Source of the DNA: Chlorobium sp. | GTDB taxonomy: Bacteria; Bacteroidota; Chlorobiia; Chlorobiales; Chlorobiaceae | Direction of reading: 5' to 3' | Length of the DNA: 64,000 nucleotides | Assembly (NCBI GenBank): GCA_005862285.1 | Contig: SZXW01000001.1 | Location: forward strand, 167,594-231,593 | In this document: positions 13,242 to 23,250 of the stretch, one piece after another | How positions within the stretch are numbered: position 1 is the stretch's first letter | How the letters are laid out: every line of letters starts with the position of its first letter | Program-made: the position numbers and the translations under genes | The notes under the pieces: model-generated | What the model was told of the DNA's origin: nothing | The model's database searches: none | Seen by the model: the letters and a program-made list of their open reading frames with translations, nothing else

Positions 13242-13973
13242 TTAACCAATCAGCAATTCCGGCATTTCCGGGGTCTGATCCCAGATACGCCCGTCGAGCA
13301 TTCGTCCTGCTTTCTTCTTGTTGAACCCGCCCCATTGCTTGAAGAAGAACGGCACATCGGCGGCAAGGCATTGTTCCCTGACCTCCTGCACCCATTCGGG
13401 CTTCATCGGTCTTGCATTTCTGCCGCTTTCACCGCCGACAATGACCCAGTCGATACCCTTCAGGTTCATCTCCGGCAGGGGACCAAGCAGAGGCTCGCAC
13501 GAAAGAAACTTCACCCGTGCCCCGGTTTCCCGCAGCAGGTCGATCCGGTGCATCGAGTTACGGTTTTCCACCGATACCCCCATCCAGACGTTATGCGGCC
13601 ATTGCAGCCATCCTTCACTGTCGTAGTACCGCAGCACATCGGCGCGCTTCGTCAGCACCTGAAAGACATGATGCGGATTCTGCTGCATGACGCTGAACAC
13701 CTCCCGGATATAGTCGACAGGCACATCCTTGTGGAACAGGTCGCTCATCGAGTTCACGAATACTACGCGCGGCTTTTTCCATTTGAATGGTTCCTGTAAC
13801 GTTTCAGGATGCAGGGCAAGATGAAACCCGTTCAGGTATTTCCCGACTCCCATTCCCTGAAGACGTTTTGCAAACGCTTCTGCGTAGCAGAACCGGCACC
13901 CGTCCGAGACCTTGTCGCATCCGGTCACCGGGTTCCAGGTCATCTCCGTCCACTCTATGTGCGATTGTGCCAT
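13242..13973 (-). CDS. DUF5131 (phage Gp37/Gp68-like) three-Cys-motif protein
   Basis: The N-terminus reads IEWTEMTWNPVTGCDKVSDG, and the following residues complete a C-x6-C-x2-C motif ending CRFCYAEAF. This is the three-Cys motif of the Gp37/Gp68 (DUF5131) family, which recalls an iron-sulfur radical-SAM-like site. Further conserved blocks are VNSMSDLFH, VLTKRADVL, MGVSVEN, FLSCEPLLGPL and WVIVGGESGRNARPM, the last followed closely by FFKQWGG. At 243 residues it is full length. It lies immediately downstream of the tcmP pair partner and upstream of hsdS, inside a Type I RM operon. The family's biochemical activity is not established, and no function is proposed here. Confidence 0.85.
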   Translation of the reverse strand: MAQSHIEWTEMTWNPVTGCDKVSDGCRFCYAEAFAKRLQGMGVGKYLNGFHLALHPETLQEPFKWKKPRVVFVNSMSDLFHKDVPVDYIREVFSVMQQNPHHVFQVLTKRADVLRYYDSEGWLQWPHNVWMGVSVENRNSMHRIDLLRETGARVKFLSCEPLLGPLPEMNLKGIDWVIVGGESGRNARPMKPEWVQEVREQCLAADVPFFFKQWGGFNKKKAGRMLDGRIWDQTPEMPELLIG

Positions 13974-13975
13974 GA

Positions 13976-15102
13976 TTATTTTTTTATTCTTACTGTGATT
14001 TTTTGAGGATTATTACACCTATCAGTATAGTTTAAGTAAAAAGCACCTTTTTTTGCTGGATTGCCATTTTTATCTTGAACAATCAAAGTCCCCTTATTTT
14101 GCCAACTCTTCAATATTTGATTAGCATGTTTTGGTAAATGACTGCTATGCAATACAAACTCATAGATATCTTTATTTGTTCTCCACCCCTCACTTAGAAA
14201 ACATCGTAACTCATTCTCAAATTTAATTGTCGCAGAATGCTTGATTTCAACACATGAAAAAAGATCATCTTCATCCATCATTGTCCATCCACGTCCTTCT
14301 TTTTCATCTATATCCCATTTAGCTTCAAGCATTTTTTCAAAACCATATATATGACTTGTAAAAAAGAAAAGGCAAAAATATTGATTAACATCTCTCTGAA
14401 TTATAAAAGTATCAATATAGAAATCATTTCTAACTTCCATTTAAAATGTTCTTTTAAACTATATATGAAATCTATACCGGTTATGCTAATCGGCCATTCA
14501 TCATATGGAACAAGATCTTCAATAAAGCTTTTCAGGCTTTGAGGTGTTCCATTTGATTCAAATCGAAACATGAACTGTGTTGGTAAAAATAATAAAATCT
14601 CAGTCTTTTTCGTATTTAACAGAGATTCGATATCTTTAAGTCGTATGTTCTTATATTGAAAAGGATCAATAAAAACAAAGCTTTTCTCTCGATCTCCTAA
14701 GGAATTATTTTTTCTAATTACCTCATCAATAACTATTTCATAATCTTTACACGAATAACTGGTGTCAATATTTTTTTTATTAATGCTTGATTTTGATATA
14801 TAGTCTTTTAATATCAAAATTCTTTCAGAGTCCGTATCATTAAAAAAACACTCAAACTTCGCTTCACTACAAATACCTTTTTCTAACACTTTAAGAATTT
14901 CGTTTAAAATCACTAATGGACTTCCTTGCTTTTCATTTTCATATATACCAGGGCCACAAAACAAATCATATACGTATATTTTTTTAATTTGAGTAGAATG
15001 GCCCAAAACCAAAAAGTATTTTTCTAAATAGATTCTTAATAACTCAACTTTTATTTCCGAATGAGGATACAAGTTTCTTTGTGAGTCTCTGTATTTTTTC
15101 AT
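13976..15102 (-). pseudogene. tcmP: Three-Cys-motif partner protein TcmP, frameshifted
   Basis: Two overlapping reading frames together make one TcmP-family protein. The first part (15102 down to 14401) holds the N-terminal half: YVYDLFCGPGIYE, FVFIDPFQYKNI, LLFLPTQFMFRF. The second part (from about 14440 to 13976) carries the C-terminal half: FFFTSHIYGFEKMLEAKWDID. The frames join around 14,425-14,440 within KWKLE/VRNDF, which needs a -1 shift, i.e. one missing base. The ATG at 15102 overlaps the hsdR stop as ATGA, indicating translational coupling. The region is strongly AT-rich. TcmP proteins regularly neighbour DUF5131 proteins, as here. It may be a true null, a phase-variable or recoded gene, or a sequencing error. 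Confidence 0.75.
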
Positions 15103-17891
15103 ACCGTCAACGCTTCGTTGAGTTCTTCGATAATCCCGTCCATCCGGTCGCCGAAAAGCTGCCACATCCGTCCCCGGCCTCCATGCGCGTCGAAAGGTGT
15201 GAAATCGAGGTCATCCTTTTCCATGTGTATGCTCGATGCAACATGCTCCTTGATCATGCGCAGCCAGTTCATCTGCTCTTCGGTGAACTTTTCACCGGCG
15301 CCTGAGTGCTTTTTGAACACCCACGCCTTGAAATTGGCATCGACGGTTTTATCGTAGGCTGTCAGGACCCGGTCGATGCCCGTTACCCGGCGGATGAGTG
15401 AAACAAGCGCCATCAGCTCGTTTTTCGGGTTTCCATTGACCTTGTCGATCTGTTCGTATGCATGCCATATACGCATCGGTGCCAGGGCCGGTTTGTCGGC
15501 TTTCAGGCGGTCGAGCACTTCGCGGATCATCCGGTAGGTCAGGGTTCTGCGCTGGTAAGGCTGGTTGTAGAATATCCCGAGCGCAGCGATTTCATCCTTG
15601 TGGGCTTCGAGGTAAGCCTTGAACTCCCCGATAAGCTCTCCGGCCTTGTCGGCACTGTCTGAAGCCCATTCGGAACCCGTCAGCCGGTCAAGGTTGACCG
15701 TGTCGATGATCTGCTCATGAACCCGGCGTACCGTATCGATGAACTCATTCAGTTCCCCGTTGAAAGTTGAACTTGCTTCATGCAGCAGTGACTGCTGAGC
15801 CTGCTCAAGATACATGGTCGATTCGGCGGACGGGCTCTCGCTCCCGTCTTCAAGCGCAGCGGGGTTCATCTCTCGCGCTTTCCGGCTGATGCTGTCGGGG
15901 TCCCATGAGTCGAGCAGTTCTCGGACAACCTGGTTGATGCTCTTTCCCCTGGCCTTGTCGGCAAATTCCGACCTTTCCCTGTCGGTTATCTCTTTTTCAA
16001 GGCGCGCAAGGCGGTTGGCAAGCGAGATATACAGATCCTCTTCCTGTGCGCCGAACGTCACGGCTTCGAGCAGCTCTTTGAGTGAAACTGATGGTTTGCG
16101 TTCAAGCGGACGGCTGTCGGTCTTCAGGGATTTCGTCACCCCAACCGCATCGATGATCACGAAATGGGTTTTGGCCGAGGTAACCGAAGGCGTAACCTTT
16201 TTCAGGTCGTCAAAATTCAGTGTGCGTGTTCCTCTTCCTTTCATCTGCTCGAAATAGTTGCTGCTCCGGACATCGCGCATGAACAGCAGGCATTCGAGCG
16301 GTTTGACGTCGGTTCCGGTAGCGATCATATCGACCGTGACAGCTATTCTCGGGTTGTACTCGTTGCGGAAGCGGGCAAGCAGCGATTTCGGGTCATCCTG
16401 TGCCTTGTAGGTTATCTTGTTGCAGAAAGCGTTGCCTTCGTTGAACTCTTCACGGATAATCTGGATGATATCGTCGGCATGACTGTCGGTTTTTGCGAAC
16501 ACAAGGGTTTTCGGCACCTCCTTTCGGCCGGGAAACAAAACAGGCAGGATGTCGCGAAACGCCCGGATGACGGTTCGTATCTGGCTCGGGTTCACCACAT
16601 CGCGGTCCAGCTGGGTTCCGGTATAAACCACATCCTCGTCGAGCTGTTCCCAGCGCCTTCGGCGTGAAAGTTTTTCGCGTCTGTCGATATACTCTTGAGC
16701 CTTGATCTGTGAGCCGTTCCGGGTTATTTCCGTCTCGATGGTATAGACATCGTAACCGACATTGACCCCGTCCGCCACTGCCCGTTCGTGGCTGTACTCG
16801 CTCACGATATTTTCGTTGAAAAAACCGAAGGTCCGCTTGTCGGGCGTAGCAGTCAGGCCGATCAGGAAAGCATCGAAATAATCGAGCACCTGCTTCCACA
16901 GGTTGTAGATCGAACGATGGCATTCGTCGATGACGATGAAGTCGAAAAACTCTATCGGAACCTTTGCATTATAGGCTACCGGAACAGGCTCTTTCGGCTG
17001 CCAGCTTTTCTCGGCCGGATTTTCTTCCTCAAGTGAAGCGTCAAGCTCCACACCTTTCAGAATTGAATAGAGCCGCTGGATAGTTGAAATGCAGACCTGG
17101 CTGTCGCCGGCAACAGAGCCTGACTGCAGCCGCTGCACATTGTAGAGCTCGACAAACTTGCGGTTGTCGTCATTCGGGGTGTATGCACGGAACTCCTGCT
17201 CGGCCTGTTCACCAAGGTTCCGGGTATCGACAAGGAAAAGTATCCGTTTTGCATCGGCATGTTTCAGCAGACGGTAGATAAAGGTGATCGCCGCGAAGGT
17301 TTTTCCGGAGCCGGTCGCCATCTGGATCAGTGCCCTCGGGCGACCATCCCGGAAAGAACGCTCGAGGTTGCCGATAGCCATGGACTGGCACTCCCGCAAA
17401 CCGGAAGTGTTCAGTTCCGGCAGGGACTGCAGGCGCTCCCTGAGGCTTTTCTCCTTTGCAAGCCATTCCCGGAATGTTTCGGGACGGTGAAAGGTGAATA
17501 CCGGCCGGGAACGGGGTTTCGGATCGCGGTAATCGGTAAAGCGGGTCAGGGCGCCTGTGCTTTCGTAGACAAACGGCAGCGGATCGTTATTCAAGTGCTT
17601 CAGTTTGCTCCCGGCATATCCGGAAGACTGCTCTTCGACAACGGTGAGATGATGCCCTTCCTCTTCCTTTTTCGCCTCGATGATCCCGACCGGCCTACGG
17701 TCGACAAACAGAACGTAATCGGCTTCCTGACCGTCCTGCGAAGGATAGTGCCTGACGGCTATTCCCGGCGACTTGTGCCAGTCGATGCGGTTCTTGTCCT
17801 GAACATCCCAGCCGGACACTCCGAGTTTATCGTCGATCGTATCCCGGGCTCGTTGTTCCGGGGTCTGATTTAGAGACTGTTTTTGAGTCAC
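15099..17891 (-). CDS. hsdR: Type I restriction enzyme R subunit HsdR
   Basis: DNA translocase and endonuclease subunit of the EcoEI-like group. It has an N-terminal nuclease domain with EADYVLFVDRRPVGIIEAKK (D...ExK) near residues 55-75. The superfamily 2 helicase core has Walker A ATGSGKT near residue 195, VIDECHRS (DEAD-box motif) and GLTATP, followed by the ATGTDVKPLECLLFMR and KGRGTRT motifs. A C-terminal EcoEI-type domain closes the protein. A GTG at 17891 giving VTQKQSLNQTPEQRARD is the likely start; an in-frame ATG further upstream would add 24 atypical residues. The ribosome-binding site is weak at both, so the start is uncertain. First gene of the operon. Confidence 0.9.
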   Translation of the reverse strand: MTQKQSLNQTPEQRARDTIDDKLGVSGWDVQDKNRIDWHKSPGIAVRHYPSQDGQEADYVLFVDRRPVGIIEAKKEEEGHHLTVVEEQSSGYAGSKLKHLNNDPLPFVYESTGALTRFTDYRDPKPRSRPVFTFHRPETFREWLAKEKSLRERLQSLPELNTSGLRECQSMAIGNLERSFRDGRPRALIQMATGSGKTFAAITFIYRLLKHADAKRILFLVDTRNLGEQAEQEFRAYTPNDDNRKFVELYNVQRLQSGSVAGDSQVCISTIQRLYSILKGVELDASLEEENPAEKSWQPKEPVPVAYNAKVPIEFFDFIVIDECHRSIYNLWKQVLDYFDAFLIGLTATPDKRTFGFFNENIVSEYSHERAVADGVNVGYDVYTIETEITRNGSQIKAQEYIDRREKLSRRRRWEQLDEDVVYTGTQLDRDVVNPSQIRTVIRAFRDILPVLFPGRKEVPKTLVFAKTDSHADDIIQIIREEFNEGNAFCNKITYKAQDDPKSLLARFRNEYNPRIAVTVDMIATGTDVKPLECLLFMRDVRSSNYFEQMKGRGTRTLNFDDLKKVTPSVTSAKTHFVIIDAVGVTKSLKTDSRPLERKPSVSLKELLEAVTFGAQEEDLYISLANRLARLEKEITDRERSEFADKARGKSINQVVRELLDSWDPDSISRKAREMNPAALEDGSESPSAESTMYLEQAQQSLLHEASSTFNGELNEFIDTVRRVHEQIIDTVNLDRLTGSEWASDSADKAGELIGEFKAYLEAHKDEIAALGIFYNQPYQRRTLTYRMIREVLDRLKADKPALAPMRIWHAYEQIDKVNGNPKNELMALVSLIRRVTGIDRVLTAYDKTVDANFKAWVFKKHSGAGEKFTEEQMNWLRMIKEHVASSIHMEKDDLDFTPFDAHGGRGRMWQLFGDRMDGIIEELNEALTV

Positions 17892-18223
17892 AGTGAGGGT
17901 TGTTCCATGTTGAGATCTGCAAATGCAGAAAATCGGCATTTGAACACGTGAATACTGCTTCATTCAATGTACATAACTTCCTGCAACCGGTGCAAATGGA
18001 AAGCGGTACTGAGTGGGTCTTGATTTTGCTGTTTCCTTGTATTATTTCTTATCTTGTTCACTGGATTTTAACGCCTGCTTCCTTCCGGATTGCCCGATAT
18101 TTCCGTGTTCCGGTTAACAGCTTTTCGTTTGAAACGTAAACAGGCGTGATGCCAGTGAAAGCCATTATAGAGGCAAAGTTACATGATTGAGAATATGGGT
18201 TACCATAATAAAAGAGTTCGAGT

Positions 18224-19909
18224 ATGAAGAAGAGTGCGAATAAACAGCTACTGATGAACAAGACCGGTGATGAGATCCAGGTTGCTCTTGTCGAGGAAGG
18301 CCGTCTTGTCGAGTTGATTATCGAACGTCCTGAAAGCATGAGGAGTATCGGCGATATCTACCTTGGTCGGGTTCACAAGGTTATCGAGGGCCTCAAAGCG
18401 GCTTTTGTCGATATCGGGCAGAAGTCAGACGGGTTTCTGCATTTTTCCGATGTGGGTACGACGACAGAGGATTACCGTGCCCTGATCGAGGACGATGACG
18501 ATGAGGAAGCCGTCGGCTCGGATGAAGCCGAAAACGGCGGAACGGCGACGTCATCAGAAAACGGTACGCAGGCGCAAAGCGTGAAAGCCCCGGCAAGGAG
18601 CCCGGGAAAAAGAGTTTCGAGTGACGAGCAGGAAAAAACCGAAAAGAGACAGTCATACACCCAGATGATAGCCGGCAAGCTGAAACCGAACGACTCCATT
18701 CTCGTGCAGGTTATCAAGGAGCCTATCAGCAGCAAGGGATCACGTCTGACATCCGATATCACCATCGCCGGACGATTCATGGTACTTTTGCCTTTCGGCG
18801 GAGGACAGGTGGCGGTGTCACGAAGGGTGGTTTCCCGCAAGGAACGGACCCGCCTCAAGAAACTGGTTCGTTCGATGCTGCCCGAGGGTTTCGGCGCCAT
18901 TATCCGTACCGTAGCGGAAGACCAGGAGGAGTCGCTCCTGAAACAGGACCTGGAGAAACTGCTCGCCAAATGGAAGCAGATCGAGGAACAGCTGCAGAAT
19001 GCCGTGCCGCCTCAGCTTATTTTCAAGGAGGATACCATTATTTCAAGTGTTCTTCGTGATTCGCTCACGTCGGACGTCACTGAAATTGTTGCCAATTCAC
19101 CGGTAATACACAAGGAGACGCTGAACTATATCCAGTGGGCAGCTCCAGAGATGGTGAAAAATGTCAGCCTCTACCAGGGCAAGCTTCCCCTGTTTGAAGG
19201 GTACGGTATCGCCAAGGATGTCGAGTCGATCTTTTCTCGGAAAGTGTGGCTCAAATCTGGAGGCTATATCATCATCGAGCATACCGAAGCCATGGTGGTG
19301 ATCGACGTCAACAGCGGCAGGTATGCCGCCAAACGCGAGCAGGAGGAGAACTCTCTCAAGACCAATCTCGAAGCTGCACGTGAAGTTGTCAGGCAGTTGA
19401 GGCTCAGGGATATCGGCGGAATCATCGTTGTTGACTTTATCGATATGCTTGATTCGAAAAACGCCAAGAAGGTCTATGATGCCATGAAAACCGAGCTTCG
19501 GAACGACCGGGCGAAATCGAACATTCTGCCCATGTCCGATTTCGGTATCATGCAGATTACCCGCGAAAGAATTCGTCCCAGCCTCATGCAGCGCATGGGC
19601 GACCAGTGCCCGGCCTGCGGCGGCACCGGAGTGGTGCAGGCACGGTTCACGACGATCAACCAGATAGAACGGTGGCTGAGGAAGTATGCACTGAAGCATC
19701 CCATGCAGTTCACGCAGCTGGACCTCTATGTCAGCCCGACGGTTGCCGAGCCTCTGAACAACAGCGATATGAAAACCGAACTGAAATGGTTTCTCCAGCA
19801 CCTGCTTTTTGTCAAGGTCAAGCAGGATGAGAGCCTGAGGAGCGATGATTTCAGGTTCTACAGCAGAAAAAGCAACCAGGATATAACTGCTGAATATTCA
19901 GATCTATAA
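18224..19909 (+). CDS. rng: Ribonuclease E/G family endoribonuclease
   Basis: Processes rRNA and mRNA. An S1-like RNA-binding domain ([21 protein letters not shown]) begins near residue 45. It is interrupted by an acidic, low-complexity stretch (about residues 88-145) before resuming at [15 protein letters not shown]. The catalytic DNase I-like region has [15 protein letters not shown] and [12 protein letters not shown], supplying the metal-binding Asp residues. The zinc-link motif is CPACGGTG. At 561 residues it is closer to RNase G than to RNase E with its long scaffold tail. dapD follows after 18 bases. Confidence 0.93.
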   Translation: MKKSANKQLLMNKTGDEIQVALVEEGRLVELIIERPESMRSIGDIYLGRVHKVIEGLKAAFVDIGQKSDGFLHFSDVGTTTEDYRALIEDDDDEEAVGSDEAENGGTATSSENGTQAQSVKAPARSPGKRVSSDEQEKTEKRQSYTQMIAGKLKPNDSILVQVIKEPISSKGSRLTSDITIAGRFMVLLPFGGGQVAVSRRVVSRKERTRLKKLVRSMLPEGFGAIIRTVAEDQEESLLKQDLEKLLAKWKQIEEQLQNAVPPQLIFKEDTIISSVLRDSLTSDVTEIVANSPVIHKETLNYIQWAAPEMVKNVSLYQGKLPLFEGYGIAKDVESIFSRKVWLKSGGYIIIEHTEAMVVIDVNSGRYAAKREQEENSLKTNLEAAREVVRQLRLRDIGGIIVVDFIDMLDSKNAKKVYDAMKTELRNDRAKSNILPMSDFGIMQITRERIRPSLMQRMGDQCPACGGTGVVQARFTTINQIERWLRKYALKHPMQFTQLDLYVSPTVAEPLNNSDMKTELKWFLQHLLFVKVKQDESLRSDDFRFYSRKSNQDITAEYSDL

Positions 19910-19927
19910 ACAAGCAGAACACAGAAC

Positions 19928-20791
19928 ATGGGTCAGTACGAAACGTTGAAACAGGATATTCTCAGGTTTTCTTCCCTGGGGGCCGCCGAACTGCATGAAA
20001 TTCCGGTTGCCCGGAAAGTCTTTGCCGATTTCAAGCATTTGCTGAACGAAGGCCTGATCAGGGCTGCTGAAAAATCGGGAAACGAGTGGGTTGTAAACTC
20101 CTGGGTAAAACAGGGCATTCTGCTCGGTATGCGCCTCGGCAAACTGCAGGAATACCACCTTTCATCCGATGAACCGGGAGGTGGGCTCACCTTTATAGAC
20201 AAGGAGACCTATCCGCTTAAAAAATTGACGCTGGCCAACAATGTCCGCATTGTCCCCGGCGGCTCATCGGTCCGTGACGGCTCATATCTCGCTCCATCAG
20301 TGGTCATGATGCCGCCGGCATATGTCAATGTCGGTGCCTATGTCGACGAGGGTACCATGATCGATTCCCACGCACTTGTCGGCAGCTGTGCACAGGTCGG
20401 CAAAAAAGTTCATCTGTCAGCAGGAGTTCAGGTCGGCGGTGTGCTCGAACCGGTCGGCGCCATGCCGGTCATTATCGAAGACGAGGTGATGGTCGGGGGC
20501 AACTGCGGAATTTATGAAGGAACCATTGTCCGCGAAAGGGCGGTTATCGGGACCGGTGTCATACTGAACGGTTCGACTCCCGTTTACGATCTCGCCATGA
20601 ATGCCATATACAGGAAAACGCCTGAGAATCCCCTTGTCATTCCTGCCGGTGCCGTTGTCGTTGCCGGTTCAAGAAAGATCAAGGGAGATTTTGCCGCCGA
20701 ACACGGTCTTTCCATATATACCCCCGTGATCATCAAATACCGGGACGAAAAGACCGACAGTGCAACAGCTCTTGAAGAAGCCCTGAGATAG
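19928..20791 (+). CDS. dapD: Tetrahydrodipicolinate N-succinyltransferase
   Basis: Catalyses the succinyl-CoA-dependent step of the succinylase branch of diaminopimelate/lysine synthesis. The C-terminal half is a left-handed beta-helix of hexapeptide repeats ([57 protein letters not shown]). The family signature [18 protein letters not shown] is present. At 287 residues it is of DapD length, which separates it from acetyltransferase DapH. It is followed with no gap by the Ctp protease gene, so the two are probably co-transcribed. Confidence 0.94.
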   Translation: MGQYETLKQDILRFSSLGAAELHEIPVARKVFADFKHLLNEGLIRAAEKSGNEWVVNSWVKQGILLGMRLGKLQEYHLSSDEPGGGLTFIDKETYPLKKLTLANNVRIVPGGSSVRDGSYLAPSVVMMPPAYVNVGAYVDEGTMIDSHALVGSCAQVGKKVHLSAGVQVGGVLEPVGAMPVIIEDEVMVGGNCGIYEGTIVRERAVIGTGVILNGSTPVYDLAMNAIYRKTPENPLVIPAGAVVVAGSRKIKGDFAAEHGLSIYTPVIIKYRDEKTDSATALEEALR

Positions 20792-22519
20792 ATGCCGATG
20801 GGCAAAAACCCTTGTAAATCAGTCAAGTCCCCGGGAACAGCTCGTTTCCTGCGAAGATTCGCGGGATGTATCGCCGCGGTTGTCTTTTACTGTGGAACCC
20901 ATGCGTCCCCGCTTTACGCAATATCCTCGCCCGGCAAGGAATATTTCGATATCGTCAAAAGTATCGATCTGCTTGGTGAAGTCTACCGTGAGATATCGCA
21001 AGGTTACGTCGACAAGGTCAATGTCAGTGAGTTGATGTATGCCGGTATTGACGGGATGCTTCATACGCTCGACCAGTACACGGTTTTTCTCGACGAGGAT
21101 GCTTCGAAGGATTTTGGAGAACAGACCAGCGGTCAGTATCCGGGTGTCGGTATCAGCATCGCCGGTCTGGAAGAAAATGTTTTCGTGACGTCCATCGTTG
21201 ATGGTTATCCTGCTTCAAAAGCCGGAATCAGGGTTGGTGACAGGATTGATTCCATCAACAACACCAAGCTGAAAGGTCTGACTCTTGAAAAGGTCAGGGA
21301 GCTTATCCGGGGACCTGTCGGTTCGTCTCTTGAAGTTCGCATCGAAAGGAAAGGAGCGCCCTTGTTCATTGCAAAACTGGTGAGGGAAGAGATCCGTTTG
21401 AACTCGGTGACCTATTTCGGGCTTATTGACGGGATCGGTTATATCGAGATGAAGAGTTTCGGTTCCCATTCAGCTGAAGATCTTCGTGAAGCATACGAAG
21501 GATTAAAACGCGAGGCGGCAGAAAAGCATAGTATTCTGAAAGGTCTTGTCCTCGACCTCAGACATAATCCCGGCGGGTTGCTGACCGTTGCCGTTGATGT
21601 TACATCGCTTTTTGTGAAAAAAGGCAGTGAGGTGGTTTCAATCAAAGGGCGAACGCCGGATACCTACAAATCCTACGCTACGGCCAATCCACCGATCGAT
21701 ACCGTGCTTCCTCTCGCAGTCCTGATCAACAGCGAAACGGCATCAGCGGCTGAAATCGTATCCGGAGCAATCCAGGATCTCGACCGGGGAGTACTGATTG
21801 GTGAACGGTCTTTCGGAAAGGGACTTGTCCAGTCGATCCTCCGGATTTCTTATGATCATATCCTGAAGATGACAACTTCGAAATATTATACCCCTTCAGG
21901 CCGTCTCATCCAGAAAGAGAGTGAGCCCGGGAGTGAATCGAGAAAGGTGCTGACCAGAACCGCAGGAGAAAACGCTTCAAAAGTATTCTATACAAAAGGT
22001 AAACGAAAAGTATACGGAGGCGGAGGCATCACGCCCGATATCGAAATGAATGAAACGGCGTCATCTCCATACCTTTCGGAACTTCGCAAGAAAGGGATGA
22101 TTTTTCTTTTTTCCTCCGATATTCGATCTGCCAATGCTGTTATGCCCAGCCAGCCGTTTGACCGCAAATCGCTGATGACATCATTCAACGATTTTCTGCG
22201 CACAAGAAAGTTCGTTTACAAAACGGAACCGGAACAGCGTTTAACTGATCTCAGGGAGAGCATTGAACGTGTACAGAAGGGCAAGGATAAAGCAGAATTG
22301 AAAAGTCTTGACGGGGTGCAGCAGGAGATCGGGCATCTCAGGGAGATGGAATTGGCTCGTGAATCGGATAAAATAACCGACGCCCTTGAAGTTGAGATAC
22401 TCAGGCACTATAACGAACACGATGCACGCAGGGTAGAACTCGGCCATGATCCGGTTTTCACAAAAGCTGTTGAAATCCTTTCCGACAGAAAGAAGTATTC
22501 ATCACTGCTTCATCTCTGA
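20792..22519 (+). CDS. ctpA: Carboxyl-terminal processing protease (S41 family)
   Basis: Secreted serine protease that trims periplasmic proteins. A long basic leader is followed by a hydrophobic stretch ending SPLYA, and then by a PDZ domain (TSIVDGYPASKAGIRVGDRI) near residue 130. The catalytic S41 core is ILKGLVLDLRHNPGGLL and INSETASAAEIVSG (catalytic Ser), with FGKGLVQ supplying Lys. A C-terminal extension of about 150 residues contains charged helical sequence. At 575 residues it is longer than minimal Ctp proteins. The ATG directly abuts the dapD stop. Its 3' end overlaps the convergent next gene by 10 bases. Confidence 0.93.
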   Translation: MPMGKNPCKSVKSPGTARFLRRFAGCIAAVVFYCGTHASPLYAISSPGKEYFDIVKSIDLLGEVYREISQGYVDKVNVSELMYAGIDGMLHTLDQYTVFLDEDASKDFGEQTSGQYPGVGISIAGLEENVFVTSIVDGYPASKAGIRVGDRIDSINNTKLKGLTLEKVRELIRGPVGSSLEVRIERKGAPLFIAKLVREEIRLNSVTYFGLIDGIGYIEMKSFGSHSAEDLREAYEGLKREAAEKHSILKGLVLDLRHNPGGLLTVAVDVTSLFVKKGSEVVSIKGRTPDTYKSYATANPPIDTVLPLAVLINSETASAAEIVSGAIQDLDRGVLIGERSFGKGLVQSILRISYDHILKMTTSKYYTPSGRLIQKESEPGSESRKVLTRTAGENASKVFYTKGKRKVYGGGGITPDIEMNETASSPYLSELRKKGMIFLFSSDIRSANAVMPSQPFDRKSLMTSFNDFLRTRKFVYKTEPEQRLTDLRESIERVQKGKDKAELKSLDGVQQEIGHLREMELARESDKITDALEVEILRHYNEHDARRVELGHDPVFTKAVEILSDRKKYSSLLHL

Positions 22520-23232
22520 TCCTCTGCCTTTGTGCGTTCATATTCCCGGATTTTTCGCTGGGCTCCGATTGCAATCATCAGATTGCTCATGGTCAGAAGA
22601 CTTTCAGCCGACCCGTGAAGAAGATCGTCATGAGATAATGTGGGGTATCCGCGTTTTACGGTTGCAAGGTACATGAAGAAAACCGTAACTGAAATGAAAA
22701 CAACCACAAACCAGAAACCCGCCACCGTAAGACCGGAAAAAACCGTTTTGTCGCGTTTGTAGAGCACCAGCAGCAGGACGAGAAAGGTCAGGTAAACCAC
22801 ACTTGACAATTGCAGGATAGCGTCGAAAATATCCGATCCCATGTAGGACTGCGGTTTTCCGGCAAACATCAGTGCTGCCAAGAGTGCCGCGAAGCTTGTG
22901 GCCGGAGTTTTTTCCCTCGCTTTCAGGAGGTTGATGGTTGCCATGAGCAGCGAAATGCTGCCGAACAGGTTGATGAGCTCGGACAGGTCGAGCAGCAGGG
23001 CAATAGTGTCGGTAGTGAGATGGTAGGAGAGGACGAAAAAGCTGCCGAACCAGTGAGGAAGCATCGAAAGGCCGAAAATCCTGATCTCTTTACGGCCGGT
23101 CATCGTTCCGTACCGGTAGATCAGCAGCGAGGCTATTCCCCACTCCAGTGTTGAAGAGATATGGATAACCCAGTTAGGGAGCGAAAGAAGACCTGTTCCA
23201 GAAAGGCTCATACGATATAATTCAGGAAACAT
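22510..23232 (-). CDS. DUF2499-like multi-spanning membrane protein
   Basis: Integral membrane protein of about 240 residues with roughly six hydrophobic helices. The N-terminal half (LSLPNWVIHISSTLEWGIAS, then YRYGTMTGRKEIRIFGLSML) resembles the DUF2499 family of cyanobacteria and plastids. The second half (KPQSYMGSDIFDAILQLSSV onward) recalls the DUF3593 partner, so it may be a fusion of the two. The N-terminal match is from memory of the family and is moderate; the C-terminal match is weaker. It lies 18 bases upstream of bchP on the same strand, which suggests a pigment- or membrane-related role. No biochemical function is known to me. A start at 23211 is also possible. Confidence 0.55.
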   Translation of the reverse strand: MFPELYRMSLSGTGLLSLPNWVIHISSTLEWGIASLLIYRYGTMTGRKEIRIFGLSMLPHWFGSFFVLSYHLTTDTIALLLDLSELINLFGSISLLMATINLLKAREKTPATSFAALLAALMFAGKPQSYMGSDIFDAILQLSSVVYLTFLVLLLVLYKRDKTVFSGLTVAGFWFVVVFISVTVFFMYLATVKRGYPTLSHDDLLHGSAESLLTMSNLMIAIGAQRKIREYERTKAEDQR

Positions 23233-23250
23233 TATGATAACTTTCGACGA

